NCBI RefSeq assembly: GCF_040207125.1
Contig: NZ_CP157940.1
Coordinates: forward strand, 496,001-560,000
Source: Lacrimispora sp. BS-2
GTDB taxonomy: Bacteria > Bacillota > Clostridia > Lachnospirales > Lachnospiraceae
DNA: 64,000 nt
Reading direction: 5' to 3'
A model generated the notes under the pieces. That model had not been told where the DNA came from. It did not search any database and saw nothing but the letters and a program-made list of their open reading frames with translations. Shown here in pieces: positions 51,683 to 59,355 of this stretch. The stretch's first letter is position 1. Every line of letters begins with the position of its first letter. The translations under genes and the position numbers were made by a program.

Positions 51683-51718
51683 GTCAAATACCCCACAGCA
51701 AACTGTGGAGTATTTGAC
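51683..51718 (+). promoter_or_regulatory. Long hairpin in the leader of the CBS-domain gene
   Basis: GTCAAATACCCCACAG (51683-51698) and CTGTGGAGTATTTGAC (51703-51718) form a 16-bp stem with one mismatch and a four-base loop. No T-run follows. A TATACT -10 box lies at 51666-51671, so the hairpin would be in the 5' untranslated RNA or act as an operator. Confidence 0.6.
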
Positions 51719-51794
51719 CCTGTAGGCAGCCGCTAAAGTCAGATTCATTTGACCTTGGTTTGGTGTCTGCAAAGAATCAACGGGGAGTGTGGCT

Positions 51795-52241
51795 ATGAAC
51801 ATACTGTTTTTTTTAACACCTAAGAATGAGGTGGCTTATATTTTTGAGGATGAAACACTGCGTCAGGCGCTTGAGAAGATGGAGTATCACAAATACTCCG
51901 CAGTGCCCGTTATAAACAGACGGGGTAAATATGTAGGGACAATCACCGAAGGGGATATGCTTTGGGGAATCAAGAACAAATTCAATCTTAGCTTAAAAGA
52001 AGCGGAACAGGTAACGGTAGCTGCCCTTGACAGAAGGTCCGATAACCGTCCGGTATACGCGGATTCCAATATGGAAGACCTGATTGATAAGGCATTAAAC
52101 CAAAATTTTGTACCGGTTGTGGATGATCAGAAGAATTTTATCGGAATCATCACCCGCAAAGATGTCATCCGTTATTTTTATAACAAATCCTTGGAGGTGC
52201 AGCAGCCGACAGCCAACTGCCGGGCTGCAATCATTCAATAA
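51795..52241 (+). CDS. CBS-domain pair protein
   Basis: 148 residues from ATG 51795 (GGGGAG at 51782-51787). Two CBS motifs: ~18-68 (LRQALEKMEYHKYSAVPVIN, GTITEGDMLWGI) and ~88-133 (VPVVDDQKNFIGIITRKDVI). CBS pairs bind adenine nucleotides or related ligands and often regulate partners; a stand-alone copy has no catalytic function. A long leader hairpin and a terminator flank it, so it is monocistronic. Target unknown. Confidence 0.85.
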   Translation: MNILFFLTPKNEVAYIFEDETLRQALEKMEYHKYSAVPVINRRGKYVGTITEGDMLWGIKNKFNLSLKEAEQVTVAALDRRSDNRPVYADSNMEDLIDKALNQNFVPVVDDQKNFIGIITRKDVIRYFYNKSLEVQQPTANCRAAIIQ

Positions 52242-52244
52242 ACT

Positions 52245-52290
52245 AAAAAAAGCATTTTCCGCCATATTATTGGCAGGAAGTGCTTTTTTA
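52245..52290. terminator. Terminator shared by convergent genes
   Basis: AAAAAAAGCA pairs with TGCTTTTTT around an imperfect inner stem (TTTTCCGCC / GGCAGGAA), placed between the CBS gene and the opposing AraC-like gene. Confidence 0.8.
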
Positions 52291-53073
52291 TTAAAAAAGG
52301 CTTACTGATACCAGAGACTGGCAGGACGCCTGGTTTGCGGATATGAAAGGCCAGGGCACAAAACCGGTTTTAGACAGGCGGGAAAAATGGTATTTGGAAA
52401 AGCCTATGTGGGCGGCCATTTTTTCTAAGGTTAAGTTCTCCCCGTAATGGGTGTCAATGTAGGACAAAAGGCCTGTGAACTTCTGGTAATACTCATAATG
52501 TTTTTCCTGAGAGGTTTGTGAATTGGCGGAGAGGGCATGATAGTACTCTCCGCCGATTGCCGTCAGGATGTTGATTAAAATCGCATAAATAGAATATTCC
52601 CAAAAGATGGCGCTTGGAAAATAGATGTCGTTGATCTCCATGAAACCGGAATAAATCCGTTCATAAATCCGGTTATGGTTTTGCTTGTTCATAAGACAAG
52701 GCTCTAACAGGACCACATCTAAAAAGGCAGAATCGTAGAAACTGGACAGTGGCTCCATATTGAACATATAAATGAAGCGGGAACCGCTGGCAGCTGGAAG
52801 GGTCTCATGGATGGAAAAGCGGGGGCTAAAGAGAATGTCGCCCGGTTGTAAGGTGAAGGACTTTTTGTTGATGATAACGGTATATTCATGTTCCACGGGT
52901 ATGAGAATTTCCAATGCGCTGTGCTGGTGAGGCGCGTAGCCTTCCGTTTGAATGTTATGCCAGATACGGATATTGGAATTAAGGGAATATTCTACGTTTT
53001 CTAACAGACCCTCCACTTTTCTGCCCTGGAAGGAGCGGTCGTCGGGTCGTTGGTAGTATACAGATTTGGCCAT
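52291..53073 (-). CDS. AraC-family regulator, C-terminus truncated or frameshifted
   Basis: 260 residues, ATG at 53073 (minus) after AAGGAGGATCCCCAT. The N-terminal cupin-like sensing domain (HQHSALEILIPVEHEYTVII, LQPGDILFSPRFSIHETLP) is intact. The first helix-turn-helix is present (NLTLEKMAAHIGFSKYHFSR), but the expected second one (about 50 residues with a conserved recognition helix) is absent; the last ~30 residues look unlike the family. Likely a frameshift or deletion near 52380, so DNA binding may be lost. Signal is probably a sugar or small carbon source. Confidence 0.72.
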   Translation of the reverse strand: MAKSVYYQRPDDRSFQGRKVEGLLENVEYSLNSNIRIWHNIQTEGYAPHQHSALEILIPVEHEYTVIINKKSFTLQPGDILFSPRFSIHETLPAASGSRFIYMFNMEPLSSFYDSAFLDVVLLEPCLMNKQNHNRIYERIYSGFMEINDIYFPSAIFWEYSIYAILINILTAIGGEYYHALSANSQTSQEKHYEYYQKFTGLLSYIDTHYGENLTLEKMAAHIGFSKYHFSRLSKTGFVPWPFISANQASCQSLVSVSLF

Positions 53074-53123
53074 ATGGGGATCCTCCTTCCATTATGAATG
53101 ATATGGTTACCAGGGAACAGGCT

Positions 53124-54494
53124 TTAACGGCTCATTTTTTCCTTTTCCTCTCCTAAGAGCTGCTGCGAATCGGTTAAGGCTGTGCCGAGGATCTTTAACA
53201 GAGTGTCTTTTTCCAGAGTAGGAGAATAATAAAATCCCTGCTGGTAATTACAGCCGGCTTCTGTCAGGATCTGAACCTGGTTTTCCGTTTCCACGCCTTC
53301 GGCAATAATGGTCATATGAAGATCTCTTGCCATCCGGACCAGCCCTTCAATGACGGACCGGGACCTTTTATTCGTCTCAAGCTGCCATACGAACAGGCGC
53401 TCAAGCTTTAAGGTATCCACTGGAAGCTCCAGAATGGAAGAAATTCCGGAGTGGCCGGAACCGAATTCATTGAGGATGATCTCCACGCCCATTTCCTGCA
53501 ATTGCTGTAGGGTCACGTTGATGTTTAAATAAGCCATGATCAGGGCGCTTTCCTGGATTTCCAGAGCAAGTTTTCCCTCTGGTATGTGATAGGCCTCCAT
53601 AATGCGCTTCACTTCGTCAAGGAAATCTTCCTGTAAAAAAAGAACGGGGGAAATGGGGAGGGCAATGGATTCAAATTCGCAGCCAGCTTCAAGGAGCCCC
53701 AGGATGCACTGGGCCGCCTTTTCCAGGGCATAGTATTCAATAGCCCGTATCTGCCCGGAATCCTCTGCAACAGGAAGAAATTCGCTGGCGCCGATCAGCC
53801 CCAGGCCTTTAATAAAGATGCGCATATAAAGCTCGGCCCGGGTGAAAGTTCCTGTATCAATATTAAGGGTAGGGCGGTAACGGACTTCCACCTCTTCCTT
53901 TTCCAGGGCTGTCCTTAAATAATGGGCAATGGCCTGGCGCCGCTGCAGCTGCTTCTGCAAGGCGCTGTCAAAGACAACTGCCTGGTTGGGACCGCCTTCC
54001 TCCGCTTTTAAAACGGCTAAGTCCAGACATTTAAGCATCTGGTCCGGTGAAGAGGCATGTCCGGGATAGGAGCAGATGCCCATCTGTGCGGAACATAAGC
54101 AGTCGGTTCCGCTGACTTTCCAAACATGGTCAAACTTTCCGGCAATTTCTTCCGCAAGCTCCAAAGCCTGTCCCTGGGTGTATCGGTCCAGTATGATAAT
54201 ATATTCCACGCCAATATAATGATAAACGCTTTTTCCTGTCACTTCTTTTAAATAGGTAAGGATCTGTTCCAGAAGGCTTTCGCAGTATTCATAACCAAAT
54301 ACCTGGTTCAGCTGTTTAAAATTCTCAATGTGAAGCTTTAGCACAGCGCCCCGTTCTGCGGAGCCCATTACCTGGCTTAAATGTTTTAAACAGGCTTCCC
54401 GTTCCGGCTTGCTCTCTAATGAAGTATGTTCTATAGCCTGGACTTCTGTCTCTGCCTGCTGTGGCAGAGGCGTTTTTTTGCAAAACCAATTCAT
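53124..54494 (-). CDS. Degenerate GGDEF-EAL protein
   Basis: 456 residues, ATG at 54494 (minus) after AGGGGGAATCCAT. The N-terminal GGDEF-like domain (~40-180) has IGVEY instead of GGDEF and cannot be a cyclase. The C-terminal EAL domain (~190-445) retains EGVETENQ and QGFYYS, but EALxR is replaced by AELYMR and the metal-binding DDFG is replaced by NEFGSG. It probably binds c-di-GMP or a partner rather than cleaving it. Monocistronic, opposite to the FAD-Rieske gene. Confidence 0.85.
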   Translation of the reverse strand: MNWFCKKTPLPQQAETEVQAIEHTSLESKPEREACLKHLSQVMGSAERGAVLKLHIENFKQLNQVFGYEYCESLLEQILTYLKEVTGKSVYHYIGVEYIIILDRYTQGQALELAEEIAGKFDHVWKVSGTDCLCSAQMGICSYPGHASSPDQMLKCLDLAVLKAEEGGPNQAVVFDSALQKQLQRRQAIAHYLRTALEKEEVEVRYRPTLNIDTGTFTRAELYMRIFIKGLGLIGASEFLPVAEDSGQIRAIEYYALEKAAQCILGLLEAGCEFESIALPISPVLFLQEDFLDEVKRIMEAYHIPEGKLALEIQESALIMAYLNINVTLQQLQEMGVEIILNEFGSGHSGISSILELPVDTLKLERLFVWQLETNKRSRSVIEGLVRMARDLHMTIIAEGVETENQVQILTEAGCNYQQGFYYSPTLEKDTLLKILGTALTDSQQLLGEEKEKMSR

Positions 54495-54668
54495 ATGGAT
54501 TCCCCCTCCTTTTATCGGTTGTTAAAATTTATTGTATTATAAAAGCAGGGTGAAATCAAGAAATAATTGGAAAAGGGAAAAAAGGCATTAATCTGGAAAT
54601 AGAGAGAATAATAAAGGTAAGATGAACATTTTTTTGTATTTCAGACGTAAAGGCAAGAGGTGGAAAGA

Positions 54669-56003
54669 ATGAAATCAATCTGGACAGAATCAGCCAGAAT
54701 TCCTGGCCGGAACCCTTTGGCAGGGAACAAACGGACAGAGGTGGCAGTGATAGGAGCTGGAATGGCAGGAATACTCACTGCCTTTTATCTGCAAAGGCAT
54801 GGGCTTCATGTGGTGGTGCTGGAAGCAGACCGCATAGGAAGCGGGCAGACAGGATTTACAACTGCAAAGATCACATCCCAGCATAATCTGATCTACGAAA
54901 AACTGGCACGCACCATGGGAGAGGAAACGGCAAGGCTGTATGGAAAGGCAAACCAGCTGGCAGTAGATGAGTATGGAAAACTCATCAGACGCTATTCCAT
55001 ACAATGCCATTATGAACAGACGGATGCATACCTGTATTCGGTTCAGGAGTCGGAAGTCCTTTTAAGAGAGGCTGAGCGGGCTGCCAGGCTTGGGCTTCCG
55101 GCTTCCTTTGTCAGGGAGACCGGACTTCCATTTTCTGTTCATGGAGCAGTTCGTTTTACCGGACAGGCTCAGTTTCATCCTCTGGAATTTTTAAGAGATA
55201 TATCTGCAGGCCTTACGGTTTTTGAGCGGACAAAGGTCCTTAGGGTTCAGGGTCATGAAGTCGTGACGGATAAAGGGGTGGTAAAGGCAGAAAAAGTGGT
55301 ATTTGCTTCTCATTATCCTTTTGTCAATGTGCCGGGATTTTATTTTGCAAAAATGTATCAGGAAAAAAGCTATGTCATGGAGCTTGAGCCGGTCAATTCT
55401 TTAAAAGGCATGTATCTTGGAATTGACGAAAGGGCATATTCCTTCCGGAATGCCGGCGATAAGCTTCTCCTGGGATATGGAAGCCACAGGACAGGAAAAG
55501 CGCCAAAGGATAATCCCTTTTCTACCATGAAACGTGCAGGAGAACATCTGTTTCCTGGGACAGAAGAAATCAGAAGATGGACCGCCCAGGATTGCATGAC
55601 TTTAGATGGAATTCCCTATATTGGCCCGTTTTCGTCCCTAAGGCCGGACTGGTATGTTGCTACAGGCTTTGGAAAGTGGGGCATGAGTTCCTCCATGGTG
55701 GCAGCCAAAATATTAAGCACCCAGATAACAGGAAGAAGAACACCTTATGATGAAGTGTTTTCTCCCAGAAGACATCATTTGAAGGCTGCCGCCGGTACAC
55801 TGATTTCCCATGGCATCCAATCGGTAAAGGGACTTTCGGCCGGAACCATGAAGGGAGCCGTAAACTGCCCCCATATGGGCTGCCGCCTGGTATGGAACCG
55901 GTATGATAAGCGCTGGGAATGCCCTTGCCACGGATCTTCCTTTGAAATTAATGGAAAAATTTCAGCGGGCCCTGCACAACAGAGTATTCCTTTCATAGAT
56001 TGA
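54669..56003 (+). CDS. FAD-dependent oxidoreductase (DAO family) with C-terminal Rieske domain
   Basis: 444 residues from ATG 54669 (AGAGGTGGAA upstream); GTG 54660 is in frame. FAD-binding VAVIGAGMAGILTAFYLQRH at ~29-48, then a DAO fold with GSGQTGFTTAKITSQH; a second conserved segment DGIPYIGPFSSLRPDWYVAT lies near 320. The C-terminus carries a [2Fe-2S] Rieske site: CPHMGC near 399 and CPCHGSSF near 418. The YhfW-like family passes electrons from a substrate amine to the Rieske centre; substrate unknown. It lies just before cotJA. Confidence 0.88.
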   Translation: MKSIWTESARIPGRNPLAGNKRTEVAVIGAGMAGILTAFYLQRHGLHVVVLEADRIGSGQTGFTTAKITSQHNLIYEKLARTMGEETARLYGKANQLAVDEYGKLIRRYSIQCHYEQTDAYLYSVQESEVLLREAERAARLGLPASFVRETGLPFSVHGAVRFTGQAQFHPLEFLRDISAGLTVFERTKVLRVQGHEVVTDKGVVKAEKVVFASHYPFVNVPGFYFAKMYQEKSYVMELEPVNSLKGMYLGIDERAYSFRNAGDKLLLGYGSHRTGKAPKDNPFSTMKRAGEHLFPGTEEIRRWTAQDCMTLDGIPYIGPFSSLRPDWYVATGFGKWGMSSSMVAAKILSTQITGRRTPYDEVFSPRRHHLKAAAGTLISHGIQSVKGLSAGTMKGAVNCPHMGCRLVWNRYDKRWECPCHGSSFEINGKISAGPAQQSIPFID

Positions 56004-56042
56004 TATTAGAAACTTTCAATAGCGAAAGGAGTCATACATCCT

Positions 56043-57137
56043 ATGGATTGTTATACGAAGCAATGGTGTCCCGGTAATATGACCGGCACCGGCTCGACCG
56101 GCTGGGAATATGCCATGGGGCTTGATATGTCTGTAAGCCCTGGTACGGTAATCCGCCCTGACATGCCGCTTGGCTCAGGCCCTGCAAAATCCGCGGAACC
56201 CGGGGCAGAACCCATACTTATGAAGCAGCAGGATATGGCTGCAGGTCCCTGCCCGTGGATGCCGCCAAAAAGACCAAGGTGTTCAGATACAAGAGGTGAA
56301 TCTGAAACCAAGGCAACACCCATGCCCATGAATTGCCAGCCAGTGCTATTATGTCCGATGCCGGAAAAAAGCGGTGAGATGCCAGCCCGCACGATGCCGG
56401 AAAGATGCATGCCGGAAAAAAGCAAGGTGATGCCAGTTTGCCCGATGCCGGAAAAATGCAGAGAGATGCCAGCCCGTACGATGCCGGAGAAATGCATGCC
56501 GGAGAAATGCAGAGAGATGCCAACCTGTACGATGCCGGAAAGATGCATGCCGGAGAAATGCAGAGAGATGCCAGCCCGTACGATGCCGGAGAAATGTATG
56601 CCGGAGAAATGCAGAGAGATGCCAACCTGTATGATGCCGGAAAGATGCATGCCGGAGAAATGCAGAGAGATGCCAGCCTGCCCGATGCCGGAAAAATGCA
56701 TGCCGGAGAAATGCAGAGAGATGCCAACCTGTATAATGCCGGAAAGATGCATGCCGGAGAAATGCAGAGAGATGCCAGCCCGCACGATGCCAGAAAAATG
56801 CATGCCGGAAAAATGCAGAGAGATGCCGGCCTGCCCAATGCCGGAGAAATGCAGGGGAAAAGTAAAAGAAGCAATGCCCATGAGATGTCCGAATATGGCA
56901 ACAAGCCCCGCTTTTATAAAGTGTCCGGAAATGCCCACATACACTGCTCCGGCCAAATGTCCCGGCATGCCGGCTCCAGCTCCTTGTCCAGCCGAAAATA
57001 TCGACCAGTTTCCAGTTGGAATGGCATATGTACCATGGCAGTGCTGGCAGCAGGTGTATCCGATGGATACGGCCTTGAGCGTGGGAACCATCTTCCCGGA
57101 TCTGAATAAACCATTTATTATGGGGGGGTGCCAGTGA
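56043..57137 (+). CDS. cotJA: CotJA spore coat protein with a large Cys/Met repeat expansion
   Basis: 364 residues, ATG 56043 with AAAGGAG 12 bases upstream. The last ~55 residues match CotJA (GMAYVPWQCWQQVYPMDTAL, SVGTIFPDLNKPF), a small coat component normally of 60-90 residues. The N-terminal part is unusual: residues ~106-270 are tandem 17-residue units such as MPEKCREMPARTMPEKC, alternating with MPEKCREMPTCTMPERC, rich in Met, Pro, Lys and Cys. These Cys could cross-link the coat. The stop overlaps the next start. First gene of the cotJABC operon. Confidence 0.85.
   Translation: MDCYTKQWCPGNMTGTGSTGWEYAMGLDMSVSPGTVIRPDMPLGSGPAKSAEPGAEPILMKQQDMAAGPCPWMPPKRPRCSDTRGESETKATPMPMNCQPVLLCPMPEKSGEMPARTMPERCMPEKSKVMPVCPMPEKCREMPARTMPEKCMPEKCREMPTCTMPERCMPEKCREMPARTMPEKCMPEKCREMPTCMMPERCMPEKCREMPACPMPEKCMPEKCREMPTCIMPERCMPEKCREMPARTMPEKCMPEKCREMPACPMPEKCRGKVKEAMPMRCPNMATSPAFIKCPEMPTYTAPAKCPGMPAPAPCPAENIDQFPVGMAYVPWQCWQQVYPMDTALSVGTIFPDLNKPFIMGGCQ
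56358..56853 (+). repeat. 51-bp tandem repeat array inside cotJA
   Basis: About ten units of 51 bases (17 codons), each coding MPEKCREMP-x-x-x-MPE[KR]C, with a higher-order alternation of two unit types (ART and TCx centres), giving a 102-base super-period. The unit length is a multiple of three and lacks stops in other frames, so several long frames, also antisense, are open by composition alone. Confidence 0.9.
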
Positions 57138-57403
57138 TGATGGGTTATAATGTTGATTGCGATATGCTGTTAAGGCAGGTATATGAAGCCAGTTTTGCAA
57201 TGGATGATGTGGTTTTGTATCTTGACACCCATCCAGACGATCAGGAGGCATTAAACTATTACTTCTATGTAGCTGATCTGCGGCAGCAGGCAATGCAGGC
57301 TTATGAAGAGCAGTGCGGCCCTCTGATGGTTGATGGAGTCATGGATGAGAATTACTGGACCTGGATCAATGATCCATGGCCATGGGAAGGAGTGTGCGGC
57401 TAA
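57137..57403 (+). CDS. cotJB: CotJB spore coat protein
   Basis: 88 residues from ATG 57137, overlapping the cotJA stop as TGATG, with GGGGGGG nine bases upstream. CotJB pattern: LLRQVYEASFAMDDVVLYLD, THPDDQEALNYYFYV, and the C-terminal NYWTWINDPWPWEG. It is a small coat protein assembled with CotJC. Its stop overlaps the cotJC start (TAATG). Complete. Confidence 0.92.
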   Translation: MMGYNVDCDMLLRQVYEASFAMDDVVLYLDTHPDDQEALNYYFYVADLRQQAMQAYEEQCGPLMVDGVMDENYWTWINDPWPWEGVCG

Positions 57404-57516
57404 TGTGGAGGTATGAAAAGAGATTACAGTATCCGGTAAATATTACTACTCCCAATCCCAAGATTGCCAGTTTTATTATGAGCCAGTATGGAGGACCATA
57501 CTGCAGTGCCGTATAA
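57403..57516 (+). pseudogene. cotJC: cotJC, N-terminal fragment (interrupted by an insertion)
   Basis: ATG 57403 after AAGGAG, overlapping the cotJB stop. The 32 residues MWRYEKRLQYPVNITTPNP... to QYGGP match the CotJC N-terminus (manganese-catalase-like coat protein), then at GGAGGACC the frame runs into foreign sequence and stops at 57514. The rest of the gene is at 60125-60638. Joining the two at the GGAGGACC repeat gives one open frame of 202 residues (Bacillus CotJC is about 190), so this is a split gene, possibly restored by excision during sporulation, not simple decay. Confidence 0.9.
57484..57503. other. Left attachment site of the cotJC element
   Basis: CAGTATGGAGGACCATACTG is a 20-bp near-perfect palindrome (8-bp arms around AGGA) that contains the core GGAGGACC (57490-57497). 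The core recurs at 60117-60124. Such symmetry around a short core is what large serine recombinases recognise. Confidence 0.8.
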
Positions 57517-57550
57517 TCAGGCAAACCTGCAGCATGGTCCTTTTGCATGG

Positions 57551-59008
57551 TCATAAAGAGATATAATAGAAGAATTTCAGCTTTCCTTCCCGTTTATCAT
57601 AAACAATTTTTTTTACAACACTTCTCAGGGCATTTCCTTTTATTTCGTTACTTACAGCTGGATCGGAGATGATGTCACAGGCCTTTTGGATCCGGGCTGC
57701 CAGCTGGATCTTATCAGCGGCCTTGTCACGGCCAGGGCAGCTGTTTAAATCAGTTAAACGGTTCTCAAGTTCTTCCTGTTCTTTTTCAAGGCGCGTTTTT
57801 CCGGCTTTGTATTCTTCCAGTGTATCAATTCCATTTTCATAAGCGTCTTTTATCCGCTGTTTTTTATGATCAATCCTTGAGAGCGCTGCCTGTATATTTT
57901 CCTTTTCATCAGATGTTCCGGAAACAGGCTTTCTTACATAACTGTATTTCATATCTTCGGCTGTAAGAGCATTGCGGAGAGATTCTATAATAAGGCCCTC
58001 TATTTTTTTTGCGGTAATGCTGCAGGATTCCCTATGAAATCCCTTGGCATAACGCCAGCACTGGAAATAGCTGGGATGGCGGTTCGTATCCGGGGCCTTG
58101 TTAAATACAAGGCTTGCACCACAGTACCCGCATTTTAGGAGGCCGGAGGCCCAATGTTTACAATCGGACACTTCCCGGCGTTTCCCGGGCCTGTATTCTC
58201 TTTGCAGCCGCATCTGATTGTCCTTAAAAACCGATGTCACCATTTCTCTGGTCTCGTGCTGTCCATGAAAGGAGATATCTTTCCAGGTAACGATCCCGTC
58301 ATAAAACTGGTTTTTTAAAATGCGTTCAACCGCCCTGCGGTCGAACCTGTTTCCTCTTTTGGTTAAAAACCCCAGTTCATTGGCACTCCTTGCGATGGCA
58401 GACAGATCCATGCCATTATAATAGGACTGGTGGATATATTCCACGATCTTATATTCTTCATCATAAATGAGAAAAGGCTTTCCTTCTCCCACCGCACGGT
58501 ATCCCAGGCAAGGGGAGGCCTGATAGCCTTCCCTTAAAGCTTTTTCCGTCATGCCTCTGGTGACTTCCCCGGATAAGTTGATGGAATAGTATTCATCAAA
58601 CCATTCGATGATACTTTCAATGAGACGGCCGAACATGCCTTCCATAATGGGCTCGGATACGCTTTTAATGGTCACGCCGCACTTTTTCCGGAGAACGCTT
58701 TTATAAAACATGCTCTCTTCCTGATTTCTTGCAAAACGGGAAAACTTCCAGAGATAGAGATACTGAAAGGGAGAGGGCTGTGATTTGGCCATGGAAATCA
58801 TTTTCTGGAATTCCTTCCGGTTGTCGGCACGGCGGCCGCTGACCCCCTTTTCTTCAATAAATATAAATTTTTCCGGGATAAAGATCCCATCTGCTTTTGC
58901 TGCCTTTTTTATTTCTCTAAGCTGTGCATGGGGAGAAAGCTCCGTCTGGTCATTGGTGCTGACGCGAATGTAAGCGGCCCCGATTTCCGGTGTTTCATTT
59001 TTTTTCAA
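57551..59008 (-). CDS. Large serine recombinase (SpoIVCA-like)
   Basis: 485 residues from TTG 59008 (minus), with AGAGGGG about 8 bases upstream; no ATG is in frame nearby. The N-terminal resolvase domain has catalytic Ser17 in YIRVSTNDQ, KFSRFARNQEE and GVSGRRADNRKEF. The recombinase domain follows (~160-260, LGYRAVGEGKPFLIYDEEY), then a zinc-ribbon with CGYCGASL, QCWRY and RESCSI, and a coiled coil (~370-430). It should cut and join the GGAGGACC sites. Its 3' end lies 54 bases from the left site. SpoIVCA-type enzymes act alone for integration and need a partner for excision. Confidence 0.93.
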   Translation of the reverse strand: MKKNETPEIGAAYIRVSTNDQTELSPHAQLREIKKAAKADGIFIPEKFIFIEEKGVSGRRADNRKEFQKMISMAKSQPSPFQYLYLWKFSRFARNQEESMFYKSVLRKKCGVTIKSVSEPIMEGMFGRLIESIIEWFDEYYSINLSGEVTRGMTEKALREGYQASPCLGYRAVGEGKPFLIYDEEYKIVEYIHQSYYNGMDLSAIARSANELGFLTKRGNRFDRRAVERILKNQFYDGIVTWKDISFHGQHETREMVTSVFKDNQMRLQREYRPGKRREVSDCKHWASGLLKCGYCGASLVFNKAPDTNRHPSYFQCWRYAKGFHRESCSITAKKIEGLIIESLRNALTAEDMKYSYVRKPVSGTSDEKENIQAALSRIDHKKQRIKDAYENGIDTLEEYKAGKTRLEKEQEELENRLTDLNSCPGRDKAADKIQLAARIQKACDIISDPAVSNEIKGNALRSVVKKIVYDKREGKLKFFYYISL

Positions 59009-59029
59009 AATCCATCCCCTCTTTCCGGC

Positions 59030-59078
59030 TGTACTTGGAAAACATCAGGAAACAAGTACAATCCGTGTCACATACATT
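59030..59078. promoter_or_regulatory. Inverted repeat and candidate sporulation promoter between recombinase and small gene
   Basis: TGTACTTG (59030-59037) and CAAGTACA (59053-59060) form an 8-bp inverted repeat in the divergent promoter region. On the plus strand, CATACATT (59071-59078) resembles a sigma-E-type -10 (CATACAnT), 22 bases before the start at 59101. Confidence 0.5.
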
Positions 59079-59100
59079 TTACCAGGGAGGAGATGGAAAT

Positions 59101-59259
59101 ATGAACAAAAAACCAATGATTGAAAATTACGTGGAAATTGACGGCAAAAATGTTCTTATGGATTCTCTGCCAGAGGAAAAGCGTAAGGAAATTGCATTGA
59201 TGATCCAGGATAAGATGATGGAATCCATGGGATTTAGAAGAATAACCTCTTCAGGCTGA
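59101..59259 (+). CDS. Small protein in the element, candidate recombination directionality factor
   Basis: 52 residues, ATG 59101 after GGGAGGAGATGGAAAT. MNKKPMIENYVEIDGKNVLM, then SLPEEKRKEIALMIQDKMME and a basic GFRR tail. It is helical and soluble. Its size and position divergent from the serine recombinase are what is expected of a directionality factor, as CD1234 is for the C. difficile sigK element. Similar small 'LPEEKRKEIA' proteins are known near Clostridia recombinases, but this role is inferred, not shown. Confidence 0.6.
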   Translation: MNKKPMIENYVEIDGKNVLMDSLPEEKRKEIALMIQDKMMESMGFRRITSSG

Positions 59260-59355
59260 TAACGGAGGGAGAGGACAGGCCAAATATGGAGGGAGCCGGC
59301 TAGATGGGGGAACAACCTGGCCGGAACCTGGGACCGGCCAGGATACAAATCAAGA

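Noticed and set aside
56051..57293. Three long antisense frames and a second plus frame over the cotJA repeat
   Set aside because: They arise because the 51-base repeat lacks stops in every frame; they have no ribosome sites and no recognisable domains, whereas the chosen frame ends in a clear CotJA domain.
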